Of a stretch of DNA of 21,006 nt, positions 15,381 through 20,792 are shown one piece after another. The position numbers and the translations under genes were made by a program. This DNA comes from a virus. The notes under the pieces were generated by a model that did not search any database, was not told the origin of the DNA, and saw only the letters and a list, made by a program, of their open reading frames with translations. The stretch is from positions 1 to 21,006 of IMG/VR virus record IMGVR_UViG_3300005733_000032. One strand, written 5' to 3'. The stretch's first letter is position 1. Every line of letters starts with the position of its first letter.

Positions 15381-15959
15381 ATGAAAAATTATATAACAAT
15401 TGTTATATGTGGACTTGGTTTAAGTGCTTTAATGGCATTTACAACTATAAACAAAACAAAAATTACCCCTATACCCTTAAAACTTAACACAACTTCAGTA
15501 ATTGAATCTGAGATTAAATTTGAAGAAGTAAAAATTGAAATTAAAGGACATGATCAATTTTTAGAAGCAATTGGGCATAGAGAATCTGGTAATAGGTATA
15601 ATATTGTAAACAAATATGGATACATGGGTAAGTATCAATTCGGTAAATCTACCCTAAGGGGATTAGGATTTAAAGTTACCCAAGATGAATTTTTAAATAG
15701 TCCTTATATTCAAGAAAAGGCAATGCAATCCTTATTAGAACATAATTATAAAAAATTAAAAAAACAAATTGAAAAATATTGTGGGAAAACAATAAATGGA
15801 GTGTATATTACTGAATCAGGGGTACTTGCAGCAGCCCATTTAGCTGGCCAGGGCAATGTTAAAAAATTCTTTAGAAGAGGATATGAATTTGAAGATGGAT
15901 TTGGAACTAAAATGACAACCTATATGGAACAATTTGGTGGTTATCATTTAGACTTATAA
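15381..15959 (+). CDS. Lytic-transglycosylase-like cell-wall enzyme with N-terminal signal or anchor
   Basis: A 192-residue protein with an N-terminal hydrophobic segment (residues 3-21, YITIVICGLGLSALMAF), which could be a signal peptide or a signal-anchor. A linker follows, then a lysozyme-like domain from about 57. The catalytic glutamate is probably E68 in IGHRESGNRY, followed by GYMGKYQFGKSTL, which matches SLT-type folds. GVLAAAHLAGQGNVKKFF (146-163) fits the C-terminal helix of that fold. It probably cleaves peptidoglycan glycan strands, acting as an endolysin exported by the host or as an aid to DNA entry. No holin or spanin is evident next to it. Confidence 0.8.
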   Translation: MKNYITIVICGLGLSALMAFTTINKTKITPIPLKLNTTSVIESEIKFEEVKIEIKGHDQFLEAIGHRESGNRYNIVNKYGYMGKYQFGKSTLRGLGFKVTQDEFLNSPYIQEKAMQSLLEHNYKKLKKQIEKYCGKTINGVYITESGVLAAAHLAGQGNVKKFFRRGYEFEDGFGTKMTTYMEQFGGYHLDL

Positions 15960-15981
15960 TATGTATAAGCAAAAATAGATT

Positions 15982-16119
15982 ATGGCTAAAAAAGGTTTAC
16001 ACGGAGAAGTTATTCAAAAGCATAAGAAAAAAAGACCTGGTATTCATGCAAAATCAAAATCATCAAAACTGAAGCAAAGTAAAAATTATGTTAAACAATA
16101 TAGAGGACAGGGAAAATAA
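15982..16119 (+). CDS. 45-residue highly basic protein, function unknown
   Basis: ATG at 15982, TAA at 16117-16119. The protein is mostly K, R, H, S and G, with IQKHKKKRPGIHAKSKSS in the middle and ending VKQYRGQGK. It resembles small basic proteins I recall from marine phages, which carry a KRPG...YRGQG pattern, but I can attach no function. Charge suggests nucleic-acid binding. It lies 22 bases after the wall enzyme and its stop directly precedes the next ATG at 16121, which supports a real gene. Confidence 0.65.
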   Translation: MAKKGLHGEVIQKHKKKRPGIHAKSKSSKLKQSKNYVKQYRGQGK

Positions 16120-16120
16120 A

Positions 16121-16273
16121 ATGAATATAACAGTAACATCATTATTTAATTCAATGACTGATAAAGACTTTATGATATTACATGAAGCAGGTCAATTAAA
16201 ACAGTTTTGTTATGTCCTATCTTTAGATTTAAATTCAAAACATGATGAAAAAGATAACACTTACACAGCATGA
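16121..16273 (+). CDS. 50-residue orphan protein
   Basis: MNITVTSLFNSMTDKDFMIL onward, 50 residues, with no motif recognised. I chose ATG 16121, one base after the preceding stop. The longer frame starting at 16088 would overlap the basic-protein gene. Predicted as two short helices with a charged tail (HDEKDNTY). Its end overlaps the next small ORF by about 30 bases. Confidence 0.5.
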   Translation: MNITVTSLFNSMTDKDFMILHEAGQLKQFCYVLSLDLNSKHDEKDNTYTA

Positions 16274-16394
16274 ATGGTTTGATGCCTTAAAGGTTCCTAC
16301 ACCTCATAGGAACAAGAAAAAATATAGACGAAAAGAAAAACATAGAGCTGCTTGGAAAAGCGGCTCTTCTTTATTATATTTACAAAGTAAATAA
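16245..16394 (+). CDS. 49-residue basic orphan protein
   Basis: MKKITLTQHEWFDALKVPTP onward, with a very basic middle (HRNKKKYRRKEKHRAAW), ending LLYLQSK. An in-frame ATG three bases earlier (16242) is an equal candidate. The frame overlaps the previous ORF by 29 bases. Its last 17 codons contain the terminator-like hairpin and promoter P2. That double use could mean a chance frame, but the full use of space and sensible composition favour a gene. Confidence 0.45.
   Translation: MKKITLTQHEWFDALKVPTPHRNKKKYRRKEKHRAAWKSGSSLLYLQSK
16344..16376 (+). terminator. Hairpin with T-rich tail, candidate terminator
   Basis: AGAGCTGCTT (16344-16353), loop GGAA, AAGCGGCTCT (16358-16367) form a 10-bp stem with one G·T pair, followed by TCTTTATTAT. 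It lies within the 3' end of a small ORF, and its left arm and loop contain the CTTG of promoter P2. It may end transcripts from the lysis region just where P2 starts new ones. Confidence 0.55.
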
Positions 16395-16401
16395 AGGTTA
16401 T
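16351..16401 (+). promoter_or_regulatory. Bacteroidota-type promoter P2 with GGTTAT leader
   Basis: CTTG 16351-16354, N20, TATATTTAC from 16375, GGTTAT 16396-16401, ATG 16405. From TATATT to GGTTAT it is nearly identical to P4 upstream of 19676 (TATATTTACARAGTAAA shared). AAAGG 8 bases before the ATG is a plausible Shine-Dalgarno. Confidence 0.62.
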
Positions 16402-16404
16402 ATT

Positions 16405-16842
16405 ATGGCACTCTGGGAATTTAGAAATTTAAACAAACACGGTAATTACAGAAAACGAATTATCCATACTAAAGGTGCATTAAGCATACCTGGTAGTGGG
16501 TTTGGTCCATCTGTAATGGTAAATAGGTTCAAGTACAAATATGAACACCCACTTATGCCTCCTATGATTTGGAAAAATAATGGTAAAACATATTTGATGC
16601 CATTATGGCAAGAGGTAGTTGATGGTACTACAGTTGATGATATAGAATGGGTTAAACCTAAACCTAGGGTTAAACAAGAACCTGTTATTGAAACTCATAC
16701 TAGCAGTAGTAGTGCTGATAAAACATATAAAACAGTATATTATCCAGATTCAGGTAAGTTTTACTGTGATTGTCCAGGCAGATGGAGAGCGTTTGATAAT
16801 CGTTGTAAACACATAAAAGAATTAGAAAAAAAAGTAAAGTAA
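16405..16842 (+). CDS. SWIM zinc-finger protein
   Basis: A 145-residue protein ending in a SWIM-type zinc finger: C121-x-C123 and C134-x-H136 in FYCDCPGRWRAFDNRCKH. The SWIM fold binds DNA or proteins and occurs in transposases, helicases and plant regulators. The N-terminal 85 residues contain LWEFRNLNKHGNYRKR, PPMIWKNNGKTYLMPLW and GTTVDDIEWVKPKP, perhaps a small beta domain. A serine-rich linker (HTSSSSADKTYK) joins the parts. Driven by its own promoter P2. Likely a DNA-binding accessory factor; the partner is unknown. Confidence 0.72.
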   Translation: MALWEFRNLNKHGNYRKRIIHTKGALSIPGSGFGPSVMVNRFKYKYEHPLMPPMIWKNNGKTYLMPLWQEVVDGTTVDDIEWVKPKPRVKQEPVIETHTSSSSADKTYKTVYYPDSGKFYCDCPGRWRAFDNRCKHIKELEKKVK

Positions 16843-16853
16843 TGTGCGAGAAA

Positions 16854-16909
16854 TTTCTTTACCTGAAGGAAGGGTCGTATATTGGAGTATAATTAAAAAT
16901 AGTGGTTAT
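16854..16909 (+). promoter_or_regulatory. Bacteroidota-type promoter P3 with GGTTAT leader
   Basis: TTTC 16854-16857, N20, TATATT 16878-16883 in TCGTATATT, GGTTAT 16904-16909 merging with ATG 16908. TTACCTGAA at 16859-16867 is repeated at the same offset (7 bases before TCGTATATT) in P4, so it may be a binding site. Confidence 0.58.
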
Positions 16910-17342
16910 GAATTATAATTTTAAATTTAAAACAGTTTTTTATTTAAAAAAAATAGGGGATGAAGAAATATTAGTTCCTTCTGTACCTAAAGAATTTCGT
17001 TTTAAAAATGGAGTTTATCTTTGGATTTACCAAAACAAAGTAATTAAAGTTGGTATTTTTGGAGAGGGAGTTTCGAGTAACTCAAACTCAAGATATTCTA
17101 CTTATAAAACTGTAGGTAAACACCTTTGGAAATATATAGCTAAAATTAATAAATCAAATGGTAGTGTTAAACCATTACAAACTTTATGTGAAAAAATTAA
17201 AGTAGGAGATAAAGTAGAAGTACAATTTGTTGAATTGCCTAAAGAAGTTAAATACGTAAATGGCCTTCCTTATCGTTTAGACCTTTATACATTAGAAGAA
17301 TATTTTAAAAATCAACATAAAGAAAATCTTTGGTTAAATTAA
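16908..17342 (+). CDS. GIY-YIG-like protein
   Basis: A 144-residue protein with a possible GIY-YIG nuclease core. G35-V-Y37 in NGVYLWIYQNKVIKVGIFG stands for GIY, and VGIF ten residues on stands for YIG. R62 in SRYSTYK is where the catalytic arginine would lie, and E130/E131 in LEEYFKNQHKENLWLN could be the metal-binding glutamate, with a late N. Such proteins include homing and restriction nucleases. I chose ATG 16908 over GTG 16902 because the promoter module places GGTTATG at this point. The assignment is tentative; the rest shows no further domain. Confidence 0.5.
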   Translation: MNYNFKFKTVFYLKKIGDEEILVPSVPKEFRFKNGVYLWIYQNKVIKVGIFGEGVSSNSNSRYSTYKTVGKHLWKYIAKINKSNGSVKPLQTLCEKIKVGDKVEVQFVELPKEVKYVNGLPYRLDLYTLEEYFKNQHKENLWLN

Positions 17343-17354
17343 AAAATAAAAAGT

Positions 17355-17729
17355 ATGAGCAGAGGTAGACCAAGTGAACAAGTAGAAAAATTAGAACAAT
17401 GGACTTTAAATACAGATGATGCTGTATGGAAATACGATGTAAATAAAAATCCAAATGGATGCTATTCAGTAGAAACTAAATTTAAAGCAGGTGATAAGGT
17501 AAAACCTAAAATTGATCAAAAAACTTATGGTGGGCACCCAGTTGTAATGGTATTTAAAACATCAAATCGTTCAAATGCTAAAACTAAAATTAAAATATTC
17601 AATAAAAATATTGATTATATTATTAGCGCTAAAAAGTTACCTGGTGTGCCAGAAAAGGCAGTAATACTTGATTTAGCTGTTGGTAAGTCATTTATTAACA
17701 AATATAGGCAAAAATATAATTTAGCTTAG
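17355..17729 (+). CDS. Conserved-looking phage protein, function unknown
   Basis: A 124-residue basic protein. The N terminus, MSRGRPSEQVEKLEQW, is flexible, and a beta-rich core with KAGDKVKPKI and HPVVMVFKTSN follows. The last third, KKLPGVPEKAVILDLAVGKSF, looks like a conserved amphipathic unit. No catalytic motif is visible. It begins 12 bases after the GIY-YIG-like gene and is followed by 43 AT-rich bases holding the run TTAATTAATTAATTA. Confidence 0.62.
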   Translation: MSRGRPSEQVEKLEQWTLNTDDAVWKYDVNKNPNGCYSVETKFKAGDKVKPKIDQKTYGGHPVVMVFKTSNRSNAKTKIKIFNKNIDYIISAKKLPGVPEKAVILDLAVGKSFINKYRQKYNLA

Positions 17730-17772
17730 TCTTTATATATTTATAACAAAATATTAATTAATTAATTATCAA

Positions 17773-18048
17773 ATGAAAACAATCCTAGTTATTTTAGTTT
17801 TATTAGTAGCAGCTGCTGCAGTTTATTATTTCGGATTTTATAAAAAAGGAAAAATTAATGATCGTGATGGAGATTTTATTCCTGATGAAGTTGAAGATGC
17901 AGTAGAAGATGTTAAAGAAGTTGCTAAAGAAGTAAAACGTAGAGCCAAAAACGTTAAAAAAGAACTTAAAGATGTAGCTGAACAAGCTAAAGATGTAGTT
18001 GATGCTGCAAAAGGTAAAAAACGTAGAGGTAGAAAACCCAAAAAATAA
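17773..18048 (+). CDS. Membrane-anchored protein with Ca-binding DxDGD loop and basic coil
   Basis: A 91-residue protein in four parts. A hydrophobic segment (4-22) comes first, followed by KKGK, which suggests one membrane span or a signal anchor. D30-R-D32-G-D34-FIPDEVED is a calcium-binding thrombospondin type-3-like loop. Helical repeats of the form 'EVxDVAKEVK' (43-78) could make a coiled or amphipathic helix, and the very basic tail is GKKRRGRKPKK. This resembles bacterial envelope proteins with TSP3 loops and could tether DNA or a virion part to the membrane. Function is unknown. It lies 3 bases before the large acidic protein. Confidence 0.65.
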   Translation: MKTILVILVLLVAAAAVYYFGFYKKGKINDRDGDFIPDEVEDAVEDVKEVAKEVKRRAKNVKKELKDVAEQAKDVVDAAKGKKRRGRKPKK

Positions 18049-18051
18049 AAA

Positions 18052-19071
18052 ATGAGCAAATACAATTTAATAGACATTTACGAACAATTCAAACCAGGAG
18101 ATAAATTTTCAACTGACTTTGATTATGATGAAATGTTAAGAGCAGGTTTAAAAACAGGAGTTGACACCGATCTTAATACCTTAAAAGCCCTATCAGATTC
18201 TTTTGAAGATGTTAATTATCATACAGAAAACCATCATTTACAAAATGCTATTGAGGCGTTAGAAGATGGTGCTGAAAAAGAAGCAGCTATGTTTTTTGGA
18301 GATTTCCATGCTGAAATTAAAGCAACAATAGAAAAACAAGGTATGGACATTGAACCAACAGTAGGACAATTTATGGCTTCTAAAATGGAAGAAGGTGAAG
18401 AAGTAGAAGAAGTAACTTCACGTGAAGGTTCTCGTATGGAAAGTTTAGTAGACCAACGTATGAAAGCTAAATTTTTAGAAGTGTTTGCTGATTTGTATTT
18501 TAATTTAACAGATAAGGATCCATTCCAAGCTGAAGATGTAGTTGATTATTTAGGTATTGAAATGTTAAAACATTTAGATGCTATTCAGGCTCAAGGCGAT
18601 ATATTAAATAGTACAAACACAGATGCTGACTTTGAAAGAGAGCAAAGAATGCAAATGGATATGAGAGAAGAAGAAATGTCTTTAAAAGATATAATTAAGT
18701 CAACTAAAGTTGATGGTAATATGATTGATTTAGAAAAAGCAGTAATGGCTAAAGCTAAAAAATCAGGTTTAGATGTTACTGATAAAGAAGTCGAAGATGC
18801 AGTTGAAAAACATGCTGACATGGCTTTAGGTTTAATGGAAGAACTAGCCCCTACTGGAATTGCAATATCACAAAAACAACTTGATGATCTTAAAAAACTT
18901 GGAGCCATTTCAGGATTAGAAGTAATGGTTCAAGACAAAGATGGATCAAACGTAAGAAAAGTAGATTATACTTTAACTAATACAGACTTTGAAAAAGGTG
19001 ATGATGATTATGATTATCTAGATGAAAATCTAAAAGAACACTTTGGTCGTTTCATGAAGGATTATCAATAA
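18052..19071 (+). CDS. Large acidic, helical phage protein, function unknown
   Basis: A 339-residue, strongly acidic, mostly helical protein, methionine-rich in its middle (REQRMQMDMREEEMSLKD, about 199-216). EEGEEVEEVTSREGSRM divides an N-terminal and a central domain, and the C terminus has GDDDYDYLDENLKEHFG. No enzyme motif is seen. Acidic helical proteins of this sort serve as scaffold, core or inner-head proteins in large phages, but there is no direct evidence here. It is the longest gene in the right half and is followed by a strong hairpin. Confidence 0.62.
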   Translation: MSKYNLIDIYEQFKPGDKFSTDFDYDEMLRAGLKTGVDTDLNTLKALSDSFEDVNYHTENHHLQNAIEALEDGAEKEAAMFFGDFHAEIKATIEKQGMDIEPTVGQFMASKMEEGEEVEEVTSREGSRMESLVDQRMKAKFLEVFADLYFNLTDKDPFQAEDVVDYLGIEMLKHLDAIQAQGDILNSTNTDADFEREQRMQMDMREEEMSLKDIIKSTKVDGNMIDLEKAVMAKAKKSGLDVTDKEVEDAVEKHADMALGLMEELAPTGIAISQKQLDDLKKLGAISGLEVMVQDKDGSNVRKVDYTLTNTDFEKGDDDYDYLDENLKEHFGRFMKDYQ

Positions 19072-19093
19072 GATAAATTTAAATATAAAAGAA

Positions 19094-19120
19094 AAGAGAG
19101 CTATTTAGCTCTCTTCTTTT
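19094..19120. terminator. Bidirectional hairpin terminator between convergent genes
   Basis: AAGAGAGCTA (19094-19103), loop TT, TAGCTCTCTT (19106-19115): a perfect 10-bp stem with CTTTTG after it on the + strand and TTTTCTTTTA after it on the - strand. It sits between the stop of the acidic protein gene and the minus-strand gene, whose TAG stop (19101-19103) lies in the stem. Confidence 0.85.
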
Positions 19121-19301
19121 GTTTTGGGCAACAATGTAAATATGCTTTCCACATTTTTTGGGCGGTTTCAACATCAATTTTTCCCTCGTTTAATTGCTGT
19201 TTAATAGTAGCATAAACTGCTCTTTTATCTGCTTCTGTTTTTTCATGAGCGAAGCTGAGAGTACTGATCAACATTAAACCGATTAAGACTAATCTTTTCA
19301 T
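19101..19301 (-). CDS. Small secreted protein, function unknown (only minus-strand gene)
   Basis: A 66-residue protein with a textbook signal peptide, KR then VLIGLMLISTLSFA, with likely cleavage after A18 before HEKTEAD. The mature part is about 48 residues and helical, containing TIKQQLNEGKIDVETAQKMW, two cysteines (HCCPK) and a basic end (KQKKRAK). It lies opposite to all neighbours and converges on the acidic protein gene, with a shared terminator. Possible roles are an envelope-modifying or superinfection-exclusion protein, an idea based only on size and export. No convincing promoter is seen upstream; a TAAATTTAC lies close to the start but lacks a -33 partner. Confidence 0.68.
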   Translation of the reverse strand: MKRLVLIGLMLISTLSFAHEKTEADKRAVYATIKQQLNEGKIDVETAQKMWKAYLHCCPKQKKRAK

Positions 19302-19343
19302 AATAGTAAATTTAATGTTCGGTTATACATATGTAATATTTTA

Positions 19344-19378
19344 GTCATATTAACGTCATCAATATGACGCCTTTTTTT
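19344..19378 (+). terminator. Nested hairpins followed by a seven-T run
   Basis: CGTCAT (19354-19359), loop CAAT, ATGACG (19364-19369) is followed by CCTTTTTTT, giving a terminator form on the + strand. An alternative longer stem, GTCATATT (19344-19351) with AATATGAC (19361-19368), uses the same right arm. It lies between the divergent starts of the secreted-protein gene and the ExoX-C-like gene and may insulate or attenuate the latter. Confidence 0.55.
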
Positions 19379-19393
19379 ATTATATTTAACTAT

Positions 19394-19624
19394 ATGAGAT
19401 TTCCAAGAGGTAAATACAAAGGTAGATTAATATCTGAAGTTGAAAGATATGATCCTAGTTATATTAGATGGTGTAAAGAAAATACACCTTGGATGTTAAA
19501 ATCTACTACTCCTAAGGTAAATAGAGCAGAACAAGAATTTGTTAGTGATTACAAAGAACAACAAAAATTGACAGAATATTTAAGAAATAATCCTGGAACA
19601 TTAGAAGAAGCTTTCGGCGATTAG
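19394..19624 (+). CDS. ExoX C-terminal-like (DUF3820-type) small domain protein
   Basis: A 76-residue protein beginning MRFPRGKYKGRLISEV, followed by YDPSYIRWCKENTPWML. This matches the 'FGKYKGK...DPxYLxW' pattern found at the C terminus of ExoX-type exonucleases and in stand-alone DUF3820-like proteins. The domain probably binds nucleic acid; no nuclease domain is attached here. I chose ATG 19394 because the longer frame from 19364 starts inside the terminator stem and adds residues unlike the family. The C-terminal tail is charged (YKEQQKLTEYLRNNPGT). Confidence 0.66.
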   Translation: MRFPRGKYKGRLISEVERYDPSYIRWCKENTPWMLKSTTPKVNRAEQEFVSDYKEQQKLTEYLRNNPGTLEEAFGD

Positions 19625-19625
19625 A

Positions 19626-19677
19626 TTTGGTTACCTGAAATAGAGTTCGTATATTTACAGAGTAAAATTGAGGTTAT
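19626..19677 (+). promoter_or_regulatory. Bacteroidota-type promoter P4 with GGTTAT leader
   Basis: TTTG 19626-19629, N20, TATATTTAC from 19650 in TTCGTATATT, GGTTAT 19672-19677 merging with ATG 19676. This is the copy closest to the TTTG/TAnnTTTG consensus. It starts two bases after the preceding stop codon and shares TTACCTGAA (19631-19639) with P3. Confidence 0.65.
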
Positions 19678-19783
19678 GTTTAAAAAGTACAAAAAAGAGT
19701 TTGACACAGTAGCAGGATTTTTATTTATTGCTGCTATATTTTATTTATTATATTTCACATTATGGGTTGTTTGCCCATGCTAA
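19676..19783 (+). CDS. 35-residue single-span membrane peptide
   Basis: ATG 19676, TAA 19781-19783. A charged N terminus (MFKKYKKEFD) precedes a hydrophobic span, AGFLFIAAIFYLLYFTLWVV, ending CPC. It is placed exactly at the leader of promoter P4, which supports expression. Small one-span phage proteins include holins, antiholins and exclusion proteins; nothing chooses among them here. The next gene starts 11 bases later. Confidence 0.6.
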   Translation: MFKKYKKEFDTVAGFLFIAAIFYLLYFTLWVVCPC

Positions 19784-19794
19784 AATTAAAGATT

Positions 19795-20082
19795 ATGAAA
19801 ACATTTGACGATTTAAAATTCACAAAACATAAAGCTACTAAAAAAGCCATTATGGCATCACTTGAACTTAAACCTAATGTGTTTATATCAGTAGTTGCAG
19901 GTGAAGGAATGTACAGTACATCTAGAAAAGGTGTTAAAGCAGAATGTACTAAAGTTGAAGATGCTGCTACATTTGAAGTTGCTATTATAGATGAAAACCT
20001 GCCTGAAGATGAACAACAATGGGATGTGGTTGGTTGGCAAACAAGAGAAGATATTAATAAACTAATAATTGAGAACTCATGA
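19795..20082 (+). CDS. Small phage protein, function unknown
   Basis: A 95-residue protein, MKTFDDLKFTKHKATKKAIM onward. I chose ATG 19795, preceded by AAATTAAAGATT; the longer frame from 19762 would overlap the membrane peptide gene. It looks alpha/beta, with LKPNVFISVVAGEGMYS (a strand and glycine turn) and a late DEQQWDVVGW. Function not recognised. Its TGA overlaps the next ATG. Confidence 0.62.
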   Translation: MKTFDDLKFTKHKATKKAIMASLELKPNVFISVVAGEGMYSTSRKGVKAECTKVEDAATFEVAIIDENLPEDEQQWDVVGWQTREDINKLIIENS

Positions 20083-20315
20083 GTAAAGATAAAAGATATG
20101 TAGTTACATTTGAAGCATATGTTTATGCTCCTAATGATTATATGGCTCGAAAACGAGCACATGCAATTAATGATTCAATTAATGCTATTATGAACGTTCA
20201 GGATTCAGAAGTAAATGGTATTATTGAACAACCATTTGGTACTATTGGTAATAGAAAATTAGATGATATTTCGAAACCAACTAGTAAAGATAAAGATGAA
20301 CCCTTACCTTTTTAA
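20079..20315 (+). CDS. Small phage protein, function unknown
   Basis: A 78-residue protein beginning MSKDKRYVVTFEAYVYAPND, probably a strand-helix-strand fold (YVVTFEAYVYAPNDYMARKRA), with a proline- and charge-rich tail (SKPTSKDKDEPLPF). Coupled to the preceding gene by ATGA and followed one base later by the next ATG (20317). No function recognised. Confidence 0.6.
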   Translation: MSKDKRYVVTFEAYVYAPNDYMARKRAHAINDSINAIMNVQDSEVNGIIEQPFGTIGNRKLDDISKPTSKDKDEPLPF

Positions 20316-20316
20316 T

Positions 20317-20571
20317 ATGGAAGGACAAATATTATTAGGTAAAGCAATGGATATTAGCTATAAAATGTTAATGGGTGAAGATATAGAATTTGAACCTAAT
20401 GACAGTAATAAAATAGAAGATATGATTTTCATTCCTGACCCGGAAATAAGTGAGTTAGAAATGGCTAGTAATTTACTTGAATATTTTGAATCAACTGAAG
20501 AATATGAAAAGTGTACTAATATAAAAAATATTATTAAATTAAATAAAATTATAAACAAATGTCTAAAATAG
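20317..20571 (+). CDS. Small acidic protein with UVR-like C-terminal motif
   Basis: An 84-residue protein, MEGQILLGKAMDISYKMLM onward. I chose ATG 20317, one base after the preceding stop; an upstream in-frame ATG at 20263 lies inside that gene. The C-terminal ASNLLEYFESTEEYEKCTNI resembles the UVR motif and the tail of the protein at 15074-15379. IEDMIFIPDPEISELE is an acidic linker. Function unknown. Confidence 0.6.
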   Translation: MEGQILLGKAMDISYKMLMGEDIEFEPNDSNKIEDMIFIPDPEISELEMASNLLEYFESTEEYEKCTNIKNIIKLNKIINKCLK

Positions 20572-20789
20572 AAAAACAAGTATTACACCATTGCTTTGCT
20601 AAGGCAAAAGAATTTCGTAAATTGGGGGATGATGATAAAGCCCGAGATTATTTAGATTTTGGGATAGCACGAGTAGCACATATGAAAGAAGATGGCTATG
20701 GAGGTGAAGATTTAGTTGAAGGAGTTAAAATTAATCTTTGGTTAGAAAGATTTTGGATGAAATTAGAAAATTGGGATTTAATGTTATAA
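20559..20789 (+). CDS. Small helical phage protein, function unknown
   Basis: A 76-residue protein overlapping the previous gene by 13 bases. It is nearly all helix: a TPR-like AKAKEFRKLGDDDKARDYLDFG (15-36), then a GYGGEDLVEG turn and a tryptophan-rich end (LWLERFWMKLENWDL). A single TPR-like helical hairpin could bind a partner protein. Nothing more can be assigned. Confidence 0.6.
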   Translation: MSKIEKQVLHHCFAKAKEFRKLGDDDKARDYLDFGIARVAHMKEDGYGGEDLVEGVKINLWLERFWMKLENWDLML

Positions 20790-20792
20790 GTT

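Noticed and set aside
17736-17747. TATATTTATAAC upstream of the membrane-anchored coil gene, as a fifth promoter
   Set aside because: The -7 form is good, but no TTTG-like element is found 19-21 bases upstream and no GGTTAT leader follows.
17751-17770. TTAATTAATTAATTA run as a possible origin iteron or repeat
   Set aside because: It is short, low-complexity and AT-only in an AT-rich genome, with no further copies or strand-switch nearby.
18591-18908. Serine-rich minus-strand frame opposite the acidic protein gene
   Set aside because: Serine richness is the expected antisense image of the GAT/GAA/AAA-rich acidic gene; no supporting signals.
19755-20162. Long minus-strand frame of 135 codons
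   Set aside because: It runs across three coupled + strand genes and is rich in Ser, Ile and Phe, as antisense frames are here; it also crosses the membrane peptide gene.
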